This document shows positions 18,312 through 29,899 of a DNA stretch of 64,000 nucleotides, in pieces. A program made the translations under genes and the position numbers. The stretch is from Volvox africanus (taxonomy: Eukaryota > Chlorophyta > Chlorophyceae > Chlamydomonadales > Volvocaceae). Under the pieces are notes generated by a model. The model saw only the letters and a program-made list of their open reading frames with translations, was not told the origin of the DNA and searched no databases. The stretch covers positions 2,331,001-2,395,000 of the forward strand of contig BSDZ01000011.1 in the NCBI GenBank assembly GCA_030268105.1, given 5' to 3'. Each line of letters opens with the position of its first letter. The first letter of the stretch is position 1.

Positions 18312-20294
18312 TTTTCTCTCTCTTTTTTTCACTTTCTTCTGCACCTCATCAGGGTCTCTGGTCCGATCCCCGATCGAAAACTTGTACACTAGGGATGTGC
18401 CTTTTCCCATTCAGAACCCACACAGCCATGTCACTGGCGTCCGCTTTACGACACCGGCAATCCTGCAGTTGTTGCAGATCCCAAGTTTAAGTTGTCAACC
18501 CTTGAGGTGAACTTCCCATTCCGTAACATGGCACGTTTCTGCAAGGAAGTTTATCACTCTCACTTCTGCCATGACTGACCTAAAGTCAGTGTATCCCTCT
18601 TCGTTTGCAGGCTGTTGGTAGCTGTACCTTAATGTCCTTGTCGAAGGTCAGGTGGCCGCGCACCAGCTCCACGGCATTCGATAAGTCCTGCCGCCGGTTA
18701 AGCACCTGTGTGGCAGTGGAATCGAGAAGGAGCCCCCAGGGAACGGGATTCGGAGCGCTCAGCGGGTGAAGGAAAAAGAAGAGGACTTTGAGATCGGAGT
18801 AATGTGAGCACGTCACACAGCAGTTTTGCGCTGCTGCTCTGGTGCTGCTCCGATATCGCGAACACCAATGCCGCTACTGACCACCGTGCCCCCAGATGCA
18901 TCTCTCTGGCATCGTCCTGGCACCGTCGTAGACTCCGCATGGCATTTAAACCGCCTTGCAGCCAGGCCGGCCATCCAGCGAGACCATGCGTACCTCCATC
19001 GCTCACAACTCACAACCCACAACGCACAACCCGAATGTCATGACTCGAACATAATAGCCATCAGCTCATGATTGATAGTCTCCTCAACACCAGGAGCTCC
19101 GAAGCCCAATCCTCGCCCTATGTCCGCCCAATGCTCTCCCTATCTCCACCCAACCCTTTCCTTGGCATGTGGAGCTTTGTAACCGCCCACACATCACCCA
19201 CCACCAGTGCATCCAGCGAATCCACTAGCGTGATGGCTAGACCTCCCTGCCAGTCCTTGCCGCTGCAGCTGATGGGCAGCAGGTTGTCCTGAGGGGAGAT
19301 GTTGATTGTGGTGATGGTGGGATGGGTGGGCGGCGTGTGAGAAGGGCAAGAGAAATCAAGACTTCACGGCATGCATGAAAATGAAATGAATGTCATGCAA
19401 GTGGAGAAGGAACCCGAACACTATATCTTGGAGTGGTGATTTGGTAAGTGCGTTTGTATGTGTCTGTGTGCGTATACATGCAGAAGGAGCGCAGAGGTCC
19501 AGAAGCGCCTGATGGCGAGATAGATGGCCCCAGATGCCCTCAGACGCGCCAACTTGGAACGCACACGGGAAAATCAACCACACACGAGCATGTAGCTACA
19601 CTGCGATTTGAAATGTTTGGCCGAAGCGCCACTCCATCCGCAGAACCTGACGCAGTCCCAAGGCGCAATCATGCCGCCAAGCGAAGTCTCCTAAAACTTC
19701 CCGTTGCTTCACGAAGGAGGCTCCAGGTTACTACGACAGAGTAACCCCGAACCTAAACGCAAACAATCCCTTATCATCGGTCGATTCCCAAACCGGGCCC
19801 AAACCCTAGGTGACCCCACCGATACTATCCGGCGGGACGCAAATCCGGTTACACTTGCCATTGGAAAGGCGTGTTTCATGTAATTATTAAAGCCGTGGTC
19901 GAACATTTCCCATGCTTGTTTCCTGCGTGGCGCATGGCACGGATCGCATACAGAGAGGGGATACGAAGGCGGTGGGGACCTTTCGGCGCTGCTGGGATTG
20001 GGGACTTGCATAGGAAATAAATGCATAAGGCGGGGAACTCACCTAAGTTGATCCACGTGGGTTGAATTGATAGTACTTTCGTCATCCCAGATCGCCTGCA
20101 ATGTGACATGACCGGGTAAACGACATGACGGACGATATTGAAACCGAAGCTCCGACGCAAGTACAGCTAGGGACCACCTTTCAACCCGATCGGGATAAAG
20201 TTCTTACCTTCACCTCTTTTCCTGGCCTCGCAGACCCACAGGGTTGGAGGAAGCCTATCCCGAAGACAAGTACTACAGCGAGCTTACACAACAT
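7139..20294 (-). CDS. EDEM3-like glycosyl hydrolase 47 protein with PA domain (ER quality control)
   Basis: Nineteen exons join in phase, about 1827 residues: 20294-20208, 20095-20043, 19922-19859, 19288-19202, 18705-18628, 18060-17233, 16513-16426, 16126-15957, 15025-14948, 14711-14591, 14121-14024, 13676-13599, 12946-12847, 12465-11420, 10926-10710, 10145-8683, 8497-8477, 8314-8188, 7818-7139. Exon 1 is a signal peptide (MLCKLAVVLVFGIGF). GH47 motifs follow in order: MFDHGFNNYMKHAFP, LVDSLDAL, VFETVIRVLGGLLS, CTACAGTLLLEFG, GSDSYYEYLLK, TFGWLPEMF, LRPEHIESTY, MESYFLSETAKYLYL and TTEGH. The last three exons form a protease-associated (PA) domain. GH47 plus PA is the EDEM3 layout: trimming mannose from misfolded glycoproteins for ERAD. 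Oddities are an Ala/Gln-rich insertion of about 200 residues inside GH47 (exon 6), a linker of some 700-800 low-complexity residues before PA, a Gln/His-rich tail and no visible KDEL signal. Junctions around 10710 and 10145 are the least certain. Confidence 0.88.
7974..8007. repeat. (CA)n dinucleotide repeat
   Basis: A run of CA repeats in the last intron of the EDEM-like gene, between the two main PA-domain exons. Confidence 0.95.
8477..8497 (-). other. 21-nt microexon of the EDEM-like gene
   Basis: Seven codons (ARSQVAL) flanked by ttgcag and GTAAAC, phase 0 on both sides. It links the acidic linker exon ending at 8683 to the PA-domain exon starting at 8314. Predicted only from splice signals and frame, so it could be skipped without breaking the frame. 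Confidence 0.5.
11021..11260. repeat. purine-rich GGA/GAA tract
   Basis: About 240 bases of GGAGGAGGAGAAGAAACA-type repeats with almost no pyrimidine on the plus strand. It lies in intron 14 of the EDEM-like gene, so the transcript carries the pyrimidine strand. It generates spurious Arg/Asn-rich and Leu/Ser-rich frames. Confidence 0.95.
13118..13350. repeat. minisatellite of GCAGGGGA / GCAGGGGT octamers
   Basis: Roughly 28 tandem octamers in intron 12 of the EDEM-like gene. Each unit carries a run of four Gs, so the plus strand (template for this gene) has strong potential for G-quadruplexes. The Gly/Ala/Gln frames here are artefacts. Confidence 0.95.
15724..15773. repeat. (GTCCCC)n hexamer repeat
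   Basis: Short imperfect hexamer array in intron 8 of the EDEM-like gene. Confidence 0.9.
18282..18336. repeat. (CT)n pyrimidine tract
   Basis: CT dinucleotide run grading into T-rich sequence, in intron 5 of the EDEM-like gene. Confidence 0.9.
19289..19858 (-). other. predicted GC-AG intron in the EDEM-like gene
   Basis: Exon 3 ends with CCAATG followed by GCAAGT, and exon 4 begins GACAAC after cccctcag. Joining them gives AFPM-DNLLPISC, which matches the usual GH47 sequence at this site. The nearest GT donor keeping frame adds Ala-Ser and has a poor consensus. GC-AG introns are a known minor class and GCAAGT is their typical donor. Confidence 0.6.
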
Positions 20295-21780
20295 AGTCAA
20301 ATTACAGTTTTCTTATTTCAGTAAAAATATATTCATCTTTGTAAAATAAGGAAATTGAAGCCGGTTGCAAAGGGTTTGCAGAGCGGGGTTCAGAGGCCTC
20401 AGGTCATAGCTGAAAATTGCATGAATCCTACATGGCTTTGACCTGACTCTTTTAATTAATTAAAGGTATCAATAAGTATTCAATGATACTTGCAGATGCT
20501 ATCCAACATAACGGCAATAGTGGTTCGAACTAGTGTGTTGTACTGCAGCGTCTGAACAGGAACGGACGCCTGAGCAGACGCATAAACCTTTTCCCCCATA
20601 AAATACTCAGTATCTCCAATCCATCAAGTAAACATTTGATTAATTTCTGACGTGGATATTGAGTTTCCCTTCAGAGCTTGCAGCCTCGTCGCTCGGTATG
20701 TTTCTGCTCAGACCGCTTGCAGAAACGCCTCAACAAGGTCAAAATCACAATCTGCCTACCACACAACACGCTGAACTTACAGGTATAGCAAGGTGTATAA
20801 CTGCAATACGCTAACGACAAGCCTGCCCAGGAGCTTTCGGCTGCTTCCTGCTGCTCAGGACGTGTATGCCTATAATTATATTCCATGAAAAATTGCGGGG
20901 CAATGGCCGATGCCCTTTGATTGCGTAGGGACGAGTAGCTTCCTCCCTCGGTGAGATGGAGCTGGGGTGCTCGCGGACGCCTACAATCGCCGCAACTGAT
21001 CAGATGTGGGCTGGACCATGGGGACATGCAAATGGGTTAGAGGTGACAGTCCGACAGGTGGACTGCCAATGAAGATTGCTAACTCCTTATGCCATTACAC
21101 ATCAACAACCAGCAGGGCTCATTGTCGCTGCCCCTACTGCGAACTACAAATACGGCCGTTACTCCGCCTAGTTGGCAATCCTTTCAGCCACCGTACCGCC
21201 CCATCGGCCATGATGGGACTAGTGGCACACAATAGGTAACAAGTGTGTAGTCGTGGTCGGGAAGGCACATGGGCAGGACAGCACATTGAACTCGAGCACA
21301 CAATTGTCCATCGCAATTATACTGAAAACCATCGCTTTCGGCCACGTTATTACCAGGTTCCCTGCCGTTGTGCGATTGTGCCAGGCTGCCAGCCTTTCAC
21401 CAACCGCTTTCGTTAATTCGCATAACGTACTGTTCGGCCTTTGAAATCCATATTTTGAAGCAGCTCATTTAACAGCTATATCTTAGATTTATCTACTAAG
21501 CTCCACCCTTTGTGCCGCAACGATCACATGGTTCGGTCGTGGAACTTGCACGAAGCCCCCCTGGGGGAGGCCCTTTCAAAGTCTGGTTTGACAATTAAAT
21601 ATTTCAACCTATAAAACAAGCTTTTATAAACCACTTTGGGAAAAAGCAAGCACCACGGGTAGTTTAAGGCATCCGGAAAATAAAATGTACGACGCCGTCT
21701 GAACACTAACGGACGAAGGAAGAATTATAATGCTACGCGCGAGGGCTATACTTATTCCAATATATTTTACTAATTCAGAT
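20295..21780. other. divergent intergenic region (EDEM-like / Met_gamma_lyase genes)
   Basis: About 1.5 kb between two divergent start codons, so both promoters should lie here. It is locally AT-rich (for example around 20455 and 21480). No conserved coding sequence was recognised on either strand. Confidence 0.5.
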
Positions 21781-24700
21781 ATGGTTCTCACCTCTAGGAT
21801 TTGTTGCCCCGTCGCTGGGCAAAAAAAGGCTAGCAATTCAACCAGCGCCCCGCATGCACCCAGGTTCCTACAAACCCAGCGTAAAAACACAATTGCTCAT
21901 GGGGAGCGGCGTTCGGCAAACAGGACGAAATGGGCTACGGCCGAGCCGCCAGCGACTCGAGGACCAGTCATCAACGAACCTGTAGAGAAGCTTTCTGTTA
22001 ATGACCAGGTGCGGAAGTAGAGCTTCGATTGTAAAAGATTTATATACTGCATTCGTGACTTTTTATCTGGCATAACTGGTTCATAAGGGAGTTGAAAGGT
22101 CGTTGGAGCCCGTGGCTGCAATTGCGAGCTGCCGGTTTTTTCCACAAAATTACCCTTCAAATGTGCATCCTGGACCGACTCAACAGGCCTTTTGGTTGAC
22201 GTAAACAATTTGCCTGTCTACCCTGGGCGTCTGTTGTCCTTGCGACGGGGGCTAGTGAACCCTGGGTTCGTGAACCCAGCCAGGGATAGCAGACACATGA
22301 AGCTCCCTTTGTGCTGTCGCTTTGGCAAATCAGAATCGTCGTCATGTTCGCCTCCTGCGTCCACTATCCCGACTTACACCAATCCGCGTCTCCCCCAACA
22401 CCACACAGATCTGGGGCTGCGCCCAGGGCCTCACCCCCGTGTTCTCCGAGATTGACCGATTGGTGGCTGACAATGTGCGGAAAGTGCAGAAGGCCTTTCG
22501 GGACCACCGCGTCGGGCCGCACCATTTCCAGGGCTCCACGGGTTATGGTCACGGGGATTTGGGCCGTGAGGCGCTGGACTCGGTGAGCGGGGCGAGCGAG
22601 AGGGAGAGATGAAGGGAGGGAGGCGGGGAGGGAAAGGGAGGAAACGGGAGAAAGAAAGCGGGAAACGTAATATATGTGCATGGAGCGTGTAGGGGTGCCG
22701 CGTCTCCACTAGACCTGTATGGTTTGCATGTGAGCATTGGTGACTGGTGGGGTCGAGTAGCGCGAGGATCTGCTGGCCATTGAATGCAATAATGCTGAGG
22801 AGTTTCTGATATAACGCGTGTAGTGTAACGGGATGCAAGGATTCAATGACTGCAGAATTGCCTGGGGCTGGTCACCGTTCCCCAGCAGTGAAACACACCT
22901 ACATGCCCTGGCCCCGACCAAGCTAACCCAAGGCCCGTACCCATCCCGTGCAAGCAGGTGATGGCGCAGGTGATGGGTGCTGAGGCGGCCCTCATGCGGG
23001 TCCAGTTTGTCAGCGGCACACATGCCATCGCCAGTGCGTTATATGCGGTGCTACGCCCTGGAGACGAGATGCTGGCGATTGCGGGGCAGTAAGTACAATC
23101 CGTGCGTGGGTACGACGCCCTAGCTTTACGGCATGCGTCATCAGCAACAAGCATCGTTGCACCGCCGAACCAGCACGGTGTCATGTGGCACGAAGCGCTT
23201 CATGGGGGCCCCGGTCAATGTACCCGCTATACCCAGCACCTCGTTAACCTCCCCTCCCCTCAAAGAGGCCCAAAGGGGGAAACGTCGGGGATCAGCGAGG
23301 CAAAGGCTGCATTGCCTGGCATCGCCTCCGGAAGTAGGGACCGGTTATGGCCATCGTCGCAGACGGGAAGGGTCCGCTGAAGACATCAGGTGAAGAAATC
23401 AAGTGAAGAAATCAGGATTTAGACCGCGTCCTCATTAGGTCCCGGCCCACATCTTAGAGGGTTTTAGAGGAACCTATAGCAACCCTTTAAGTGCGCGGTA
23501 TCCTTTCTCTGCCGCCAACCCCTACTTACCGTATGTCAGTCCATATGACACGATGGAAGAGGTGATCGGCACAAGAGGCACCCCCGGTCACGGTTCCCTG
23601 ATGGAGTGGGGAGTCAGCTACCGCGAGCTGGCATTGAGGGGGGACGGCCGCATCGACTGGGATGCGCTCAAGACGGCGATCGTGCCAGGTGCGCTCTCAT
23701 TATGTGGGAGATAGAGGTTTTCTTGGAGACCGGGCCGGAGGGGACGGTGAGGGGGTCAGTTTTTGCCGCTCCGGCCCTACGTCTTCTAAAGTATGATGTG
23801 AAGATGAGAAGGTGACAGCTCCCAATTATGTCACCAGAGCCCACGGGCTTGCCCCTCGACTCTGCCAGGGACTTTCCCGCATTGGAGGCTGTTGATTGGT
23901 TGGAAGCCTCAGGCCGGGAGGTTGGGGAAGGAGTGGGTCACATGCAGCTGTTGTTGGCTCCTGGGGTTTTACACCCTCCCACGACGACGGTGGCTCGGAA
24001 ATGCTCCCCAGTTTCTTACATAAGCGGTGGGTTATATACGTCGGTCGGTATGAAATATTCTGGGGTGGTGGCAAGTGAAGGTGTTTGTTATCCCGATGTG
24101 TGGCAAGCACGCTGTTCGCTCCTTCGCCAGCACCTCGCGACGCACGACAACCTGCAATCTCCTGCACCGCAGGCTCTCACACCTCACCCCACGCATTCAA
24201 TATTTCCTTCAGACTCCCCCAAGCAGCTTCTCACTGCACGTTACTCACTGCACGATACTTTCTACTCTCGCGCCCACAGGTAAGACGCGCGTTGCCCATA
24301 TTCAGCGCTCCTGCGGTTACGCGCTGCGACCCACTTTGTCCATCGACGACATAGGACGAGCAGTTGAGGTAGGTGAGGTCCCTGTACGGCAGATCCCACA
24401 TGTAAGGAATGTTAAGGAACGTTAAGCCCGGTGTCTCCTTCCATTCCTGCGTCCCCTTCCCCCTCTCTCCCCTTCCTCCCCCCGTCCCTCCTTCCCCCTT
24501 CCTTTTGACCCCCCTCCCACCGTGTCCCCTTTCATTACTCCTTCCCTCCCTTCCTCTCCCCTCGCTACGCAAACCGGCCCCTGTTTCCCTGCTTTCCAGA
24601 TTATTAAGGCTCAGGACCCCAATGTGGTCATAACGGTAGACAATTGCTACGGCGAGTTCACTGACACGCGGGAGCCGTGCGACGTCGGGGCGGACCTGGT

Positions 24701-26353
24701 CATGGGATCACTTATTAAAAACCCAGGTGCAGTGGGGCAGGGAATAGGGGCAAGAGGATAGGAGCGAGGGGGGTATTCCCAAGGTGACGTCAAAAGTATG
24801 GACTTCGGGAGTGAGTAGGATAAAGAAGCGGGAGGAGTAACCGCGCGCGGGACGGAGCACAGTAAACGCTCATCTTCCCGAAATCTTCTACCATCGTTGC
24901 TGTTGTACTTAGTAATTCTGTTGTTATTGCTGTTTTTTTGAGTGCAGGTGGAACCATCGCGCCCGGTGGCGGCTACGTGGCAGGCCGAGCTGACCTGATC
25001 GGCCGGGTAGCTGCCCGCCTGTACGCCCCCGGCATCGGCATCGACGCGGGGGGGGTGCCGGGGTCGACCCTAAGGATCTTCTTCCAGGGGCTGTTCCTCG
25101 CGCCGCAGACGACGGGGGAGGCCCTCAAGGGTGGAAGGCTGGTAGCGGAGGTGCGATAAAATTCAGATACGGAGTGAAGACAGTAGGCAAAGGGTCTAAG
25201 GGGACCTTCTTCCACAGCATCCCAGGGCCTGCCTCGCAACGTTATCTGCCGTAGCATCTTAGCCAAGCGCAGAGTGCCGAATGTGATAACCGGGAATGGC
25301 CCAACACCCAGCTGCAGTGGGTCGAACCCCCCTATAGAGATCCGACTGGCCAAAGAGGTGGAGGGGGCCGAAAGAGGGTCGAGAGGAGCCGGCCGCATCT
25401 CTCCGCTCTTCACCCCTTCCTCTCTGGTTTCGCTCACCTTGCCCTCTGCTGGCGCTCTCTGGTTTCGCTGCAAATCTTCGCCCGTTGAGGCGTTAGAGTC
25501 GGTAGTCCGCTATGATCACTTGGATTCCCTCCTGCTCCAGCCGAAATGATACAGCGCAAGACACCGAGGAGGAGGAGGAGGTCTCCGCTGCTGTCCTCTT
25601 AGCACTCACAACAAACCCGCCAGTCCGCAACCTGAACCCTCCCCTCCCCACGTATCAGCTGCTTCACCGGGAGGGCTTCACCGTCATCCCCGCCCCCGGA
25701 GTCCCGGACGTGTGGTCCATGATCACCGCAGTGGAGCTGAGATCCCGTGAGCGCATGATGGCCTTCTGCCGGGGCATCCAGCGCACTTGCCCCATTGGCT
25801 CGTACATCTCCCCTGAGCCAGGTACGGTGCAGCGGCGGTGCGCCCAGCTGTGCAGCGCTGTTGGAGGCGACACTAGTTTCCTCATAACACGATAAAAGAG
25901 CATTATGTTGTGATTTTCACGGTCTACGGCGTGCTAGATAATTGTGAGCCTCTGTAGGATTTGCAGCATGGCTTGGTTTTACACAACAAATTGCGAACGG
26001 GGGGCTTGGGGGTAAGCGGCGAAAATGTCATGTCATTTGTTGACCGTACGACTTCATTCATCTTTCGTCATCTTTCGTCGCTTCAGATTGTCTTATACCC
26101 CAACCCATGCCTCGTTTCGCCTCGCCACAACGCATCATCAAATACCGTAGGCGTGACGGCGGGTTACGGAGATGAGGTCATCTTTGCGGACGGCACCTTC
26201 ATTGACGGCTCCACCGCAGAGCTGTCAGCGGATGGTCCTATACGGGAACCGTACGTGGTGTACTGCCAGGGAGGGACCCACTGGACGCACTGGGCGTTGG
26301 CGCTCGAGGGCGCGATCACATCCGTGAGGGAGGCTGTCGCACGGGATAACTGA
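21781..26353 (+). CDS. Met_gamma_lyase / aluminium resistance family PLP enzyme, probably organelle-targeted
   Basis: Nine exons join in phase: 21781-22008, 22409-22582, 22958-23088, 23540-23688, 24280-24368, 24600-24726, 24948-25150, 25659-25821, 26151-26353, about 488 residues. An in-frame ATG at 21730 would add 17. The family is recognised from FQGSTGYGHGDLGREALD, FVSGTHAIASALYAVLRPGDE, GQ/HPYDTMEEVIG, VDNCYGEFTD, MGSLIKNPGG (the Lys is the likely PLP Schiff-base residue), STLRIFFQGLFLAPQ and ELSADGPIREPYVVYCQGG. This is the fold-type I PLP family (Pfam Met_gamma_lyase) seen in cyanobacteria and Firmicutes; substrates are poorly defined and the name is historical. Exon 1 is rich in Arg, Ser, Ala and Thr with few acids, as expected of a plastid or mitochondrial transit peptide. 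Exon 1 was chosen by phase and donor (GACCAG/GTGCGG), so it is less sure than the rest. Confidence 0.85.
24422..24560. repeat. pyrimidine-rich intron tract
   Basis: C/T-rich stretch before the exon starting at 24600 in the Met_gamma_lyase gene. It is probably an extended polypyrimidine region. No coding content. Confidence 0.7.
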
Positions 26354-28524
26354 CACTTGGGGCGTGAAAACAGGGAGAGGGAAGCTGACAAGGGCATGAA
26401 AATGTAGGAGCTGGGAGCGGTGGATTAGGATGGGTTGGGGAGTGCATGAGGCAACTAGAGGGATCTAGGTAGATAGGTTGATAAGGAGGAGAGTATTGAG
26501 TGTTGTAGGACTTGTTAGGACTTGTTGACTAGGTCTTGGTGCCCAGAAGACGTCGCCAAGGCTGTAACGCGACTATGGGTTTGACTTTGCGGATTGCGGA
26601 TTTGCGGATTGTATCAATTTTTTTTCCGAGGGGAGGATGTTATTTTGATGTAGGCGAGGACACTGACCCAGGCGGACGAGGAGATCCTCGTCCAGCGATG
26701 CACCCTGAAGTGACTGAGGGCACCAGAGCGCGAACACTAGGGGTGATTGCGTATTTACAGCGAGCTCCAGATTCCTGTGAACCCCAGGAATAGAGCCACC
26801 TGAATTGTACATGTTGGCGCCTCCAGGAGGCCTCCGGGATGACCACCACGAGCTTGGAGTAATATGGTGGTGATTACTCTTCCACCTGCTTCTTGGCCCG
26901 GCCTCACGGCTTTACCTGCTGCTTGCATCCATAACTTATGGCCCCGGCGGGTGATAGTGCAAATGGCCACACCGCCCGTGCGCTTTTTGTCCTGTTGACT
27001 ACTCTTAACCAGGCATTGTACGTTATCTCACGTTTGTCAGGTTTGTCACGTTTGTCATTAATGCGGCCATTTCATCGTTAGCTTTATCGCCACCCACACG
27101 TCGGAAAGACGACATACAGGAGCGGCCATCTGGTCTGTCTCCCTCCTGGTGTTGAGCACCGTTCCGTCAGAGTTTGGCAGCATCGCCGGGCCGTCGTCGG
27201 TGAGGGGCCTGAGGAGGATAAGCAGCCGTGCCAACTACCTCCCTATGCAGTGTATAACCCCGTACTCTCTAGCTGAGGGGGGATGTCCATGCGCTCTTTA
27301 AAGTAGTCTTCTTGAGGGCCCCAAGTAATGGGAATGCTCGCATTGAAGTGGCTAGCATATTAATGGCACAGTGAGCCCACCTGCTTTCAGCATCGGCACC
27401 TGGACTCTCCGGCTGTCGGCATCAGGGCTTTCAGGCTACGCATCTTGAAATACAAGTTGAGGTTGGGATGGCTGTGCAAGCGGAGGCTGCGCTTCAGTGG
27501 ATAGTGCACATGGTCGGCGCAGAAAAGGAAGGATGTAATGCACGCAACCATGTGTTTTTTGGATACATATAACCTTATTCCCATGTAATACGGAAACGTG
27601 GGATAGATCCGAAGCAGGATTCAACGGGATAGGGATAGGGAACAGATAAGCCCGTGGGCATCATTCCTCCTGACTGCTTGATTTGCTACTCCGTAGACAC
27701 CTCGATGATTTCCCGTGCCGATCCTCCAGGGCAACGTAGGCCAGGCGGCCATAGCGAAAGTCCCGTTAGATGAAATCTATCGTAGGCGTTGTGATGCGGA
27801 GCGAATCATGCATGGAAGAGTATAAATTATATTCTGTGTGCAACATCCCTAGTCAAGTCTACCAGCCGTCAGCCACCTGAATGAAACGCCTTCCGTCCCT
27901 TGGGTCTCGCGACTAAAAAAGTCTAGAGGGTAAGGAGCTTTAGGCAATTAGCTCACATTTAATTGCTTCGCGAGACACATTGCACGTCATGCAGATGCTC
28001 TGACATTCTCATCTGCGTCTTTTCAGGTATCTCGTCAGGTTCCGCCTTGATGTGAGGGCGGAAACGTAAGGCGTAACAAGGCACAATGAAAATTTTAACA
28101 TCTTCCCACCTTTTTGATGTGCAATGAATCGGGTCTGAACACGAATATTTGGGCGTTCTTAATGAGCAGTCGAAATCCGTGTACGGTATGGTGCGCTTCA
28201 AGAAAGGACCCACGGGATCAACAAGCTAAACTTTGCAATAGGTAGACTTCCACACGACGAGGAAGATATCATCTTCTCGCGTCTGCACTGTCGTTATAAG
28301 CCGCCCTTCGTGTCCGCACTCCCTTTATTGGGAGGCGGCGTAGTTTAATAACAACTTGTTATTGGAGGTAAACATTGAATCATGGAGCTCGTGCAGCACC
28401 AGCGATGAGAGTTGCAGCTTCAGCCGCGGAAGCGGGAGCTTGGAGGCTATTCACCGTAACTTGTTCCTGCAACTGGTAGCCGCGGCTCTGCGGCTTAGCT
28501 GCAGCGGTATACAAGGTAGCCAGC
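26354..28524. other. intergenic region between Met_gamma_lyase and WNK-like genes
   Basis: Contains the 3' UTR of the upstream gene and the promoter and 5' leader of the WNK-like gene. A minus-strand frame at 28213-27959 looks mildly protein-like but has no recognised motif or splice partner. Short ATG-initiated frames at 28381 (8 codons) and 28405 (24 codons) would be upstream ORFs if the WNK transcript begins above them. Confidence 0.45.
26563..26567 (+). terminator. TGTAA polyadenylation signal of the Met_gamma_lyase gene
   Basis: TGTAA on the plus strand 210 bases after the stop codon at 26353. Assigned by position. Confidence 0.45.
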
Positions 28525-29899
28525 ATGGCGGACGCAAGCCCTTCCACGGGGCAACACAACGCTGGCGACGGTGACGATGAGATAGCGGAAGTAGACCCCG
28601 AAGGGAGCTACTGCCGCTACAAGGAGCCTGTGGGCAAGGGGAGGTTCAAGACGGTCTTTAAGGCTTTTAACAGGTGGGCAAAACGCTCATCAGAAGGTTG
28701 GGAAACTGTTTGTTGCCGCCGCTGCGCATTCTTCCCGACGTTATGTCACTTTGCTTTGGTTACTGTCCTGCCAACGTAGCCAAATCGGGATAGATGTAGC
28801 CTGGAGCAAGGTCAGTGCGAATTCGAACCATTTGAGCGAGGAGCAGCTGCACGGCGTAGCCAGGGACATGATGACCGGGTTGGAGCTGGACCACCCGAAC
28901 ATCATTAAATGCTTCCGATGCTGGGAGGACCAGGAGCATGGCTGCATCAATTTGATTACAGAGCTCTTCACCTCTGGAAATTTGCGCCAGTACCGTAACA
29001 TGCACAAGCACCTCGACCTGAAGGCCGTCAAGCGCATGGCTAAACAGATTCTGAAGGGCCTTCAGTATCTCCATAGCATGATTCCCTCTGTCACGCATGG
29101 GGATTTGCGCTGTGACAAGATATATGTGAACGGCCACAGCGGGGAAATTAAGATCGGCGACTTGGGCTTGGCGACCTTGCTGCCTTATCGCTGGGAGGAG
29201 CATGAAGGGCATAAAGGTGCATTTGATACCTCTGTGGACGTGTTTGCGTTTGGGCTCTGCATGCTAGAGCTAATCACTTTAAAGCAGCTCGACCCTCAGC
29301 ATTGCTCCGACTGGCCCCAGCTGCTTCAAGACGTTCCAGACGAAGAAGCTCGCGCCTTTATTGGCAAATGCCTGGGGCCCTCAGACCAGCGTCCAACGGC
29401 GGAACAGCTTCTGGCGGACCCATTTTTCGCTGTGCGGAAGGACACTGGCAAGTTCAGTGGTTTGGAATCGGAATTCAACAGCTCAACGAAGAGTCTATCA
29501 GCTTTGCCGTTGGAGCAGGACTCTGTTCAGGGCCAAAAGCCACGGCGAACAGACGACGCGCTGGGCGCACCCGGCATGGAGCCTGAGGTCGGAGCGGGCG
29601 AAGCGAGCATTGCGGTCGGGCGGCTGAAAGGCGAGGATTATGAATTCGTCTTCAGCGCTAAAACCGTGGACGGGAAACTGCATTTTCAGCTTACAATGCT
29701 AGGCGTGACCAAGCCGGGCGAGGAAAACCAGCTGAAGCGCGACATCGAGTTTGTGTTCGACCCAGAGACGGACACAGCAGACAGCTTGGCAGGCGAGCTG
29801 TCGCAGCAGTTTAACCTGAGCCCCACGGACACGGAGATTTGCGCAGCCGCACTGAAGGAGTACCTGGCAAAGGAACTGGGTAACGACGTAAATGACTAG
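28525..29899 (+). CDS. WNK-family kinase-like protein, predicted pseudokinase
   Basis: Two exons, 28525-28673 and 28780-29899, join in phase (AG + C) to 422 residues. WNK identity comes from the Gly-loop GKGRFKTVFKAFN (residues 37-49, with the WNK-type Lys at 42 in strand 2), GIDVAWSKV in strand 3 with no Lys at the usual place, DHPNIIKCFRCWED, and GEIKIGDLGLATLL. The last 85 or so residues (YEFVFSAKTVDGKLHF onward) match the OSR1_C/WNK autoinhibitory type domain. The catalytic loop is HGDLRCDKI (156-164), where WNKs have HRDLKCDNI, so Arg, Lys and the metal-binding Asn are all replaced. The activation segment runs from DLG straight to the Asp of helix F and lacks GTPEFMAPE. Catalysis is therefore unlikely; a scaffolding or allosteric role is inferred. 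Confidence 0.9.

Noticed and set aside
20460..20540. Possible tRNA from a GGTTCGAAC T-loop-like motif
   Set aside because: The flanking bases do not form a T stem and no acceptor or anticodon stem could be folded.
21897..22208. Minus-strand frame LYFRTWSLTESFSTG as a separate gene
   Set aside because: It is antisense to the likely transit-peptide exon of the Met_gamma_lyase gene and lacks a start and splice partners.
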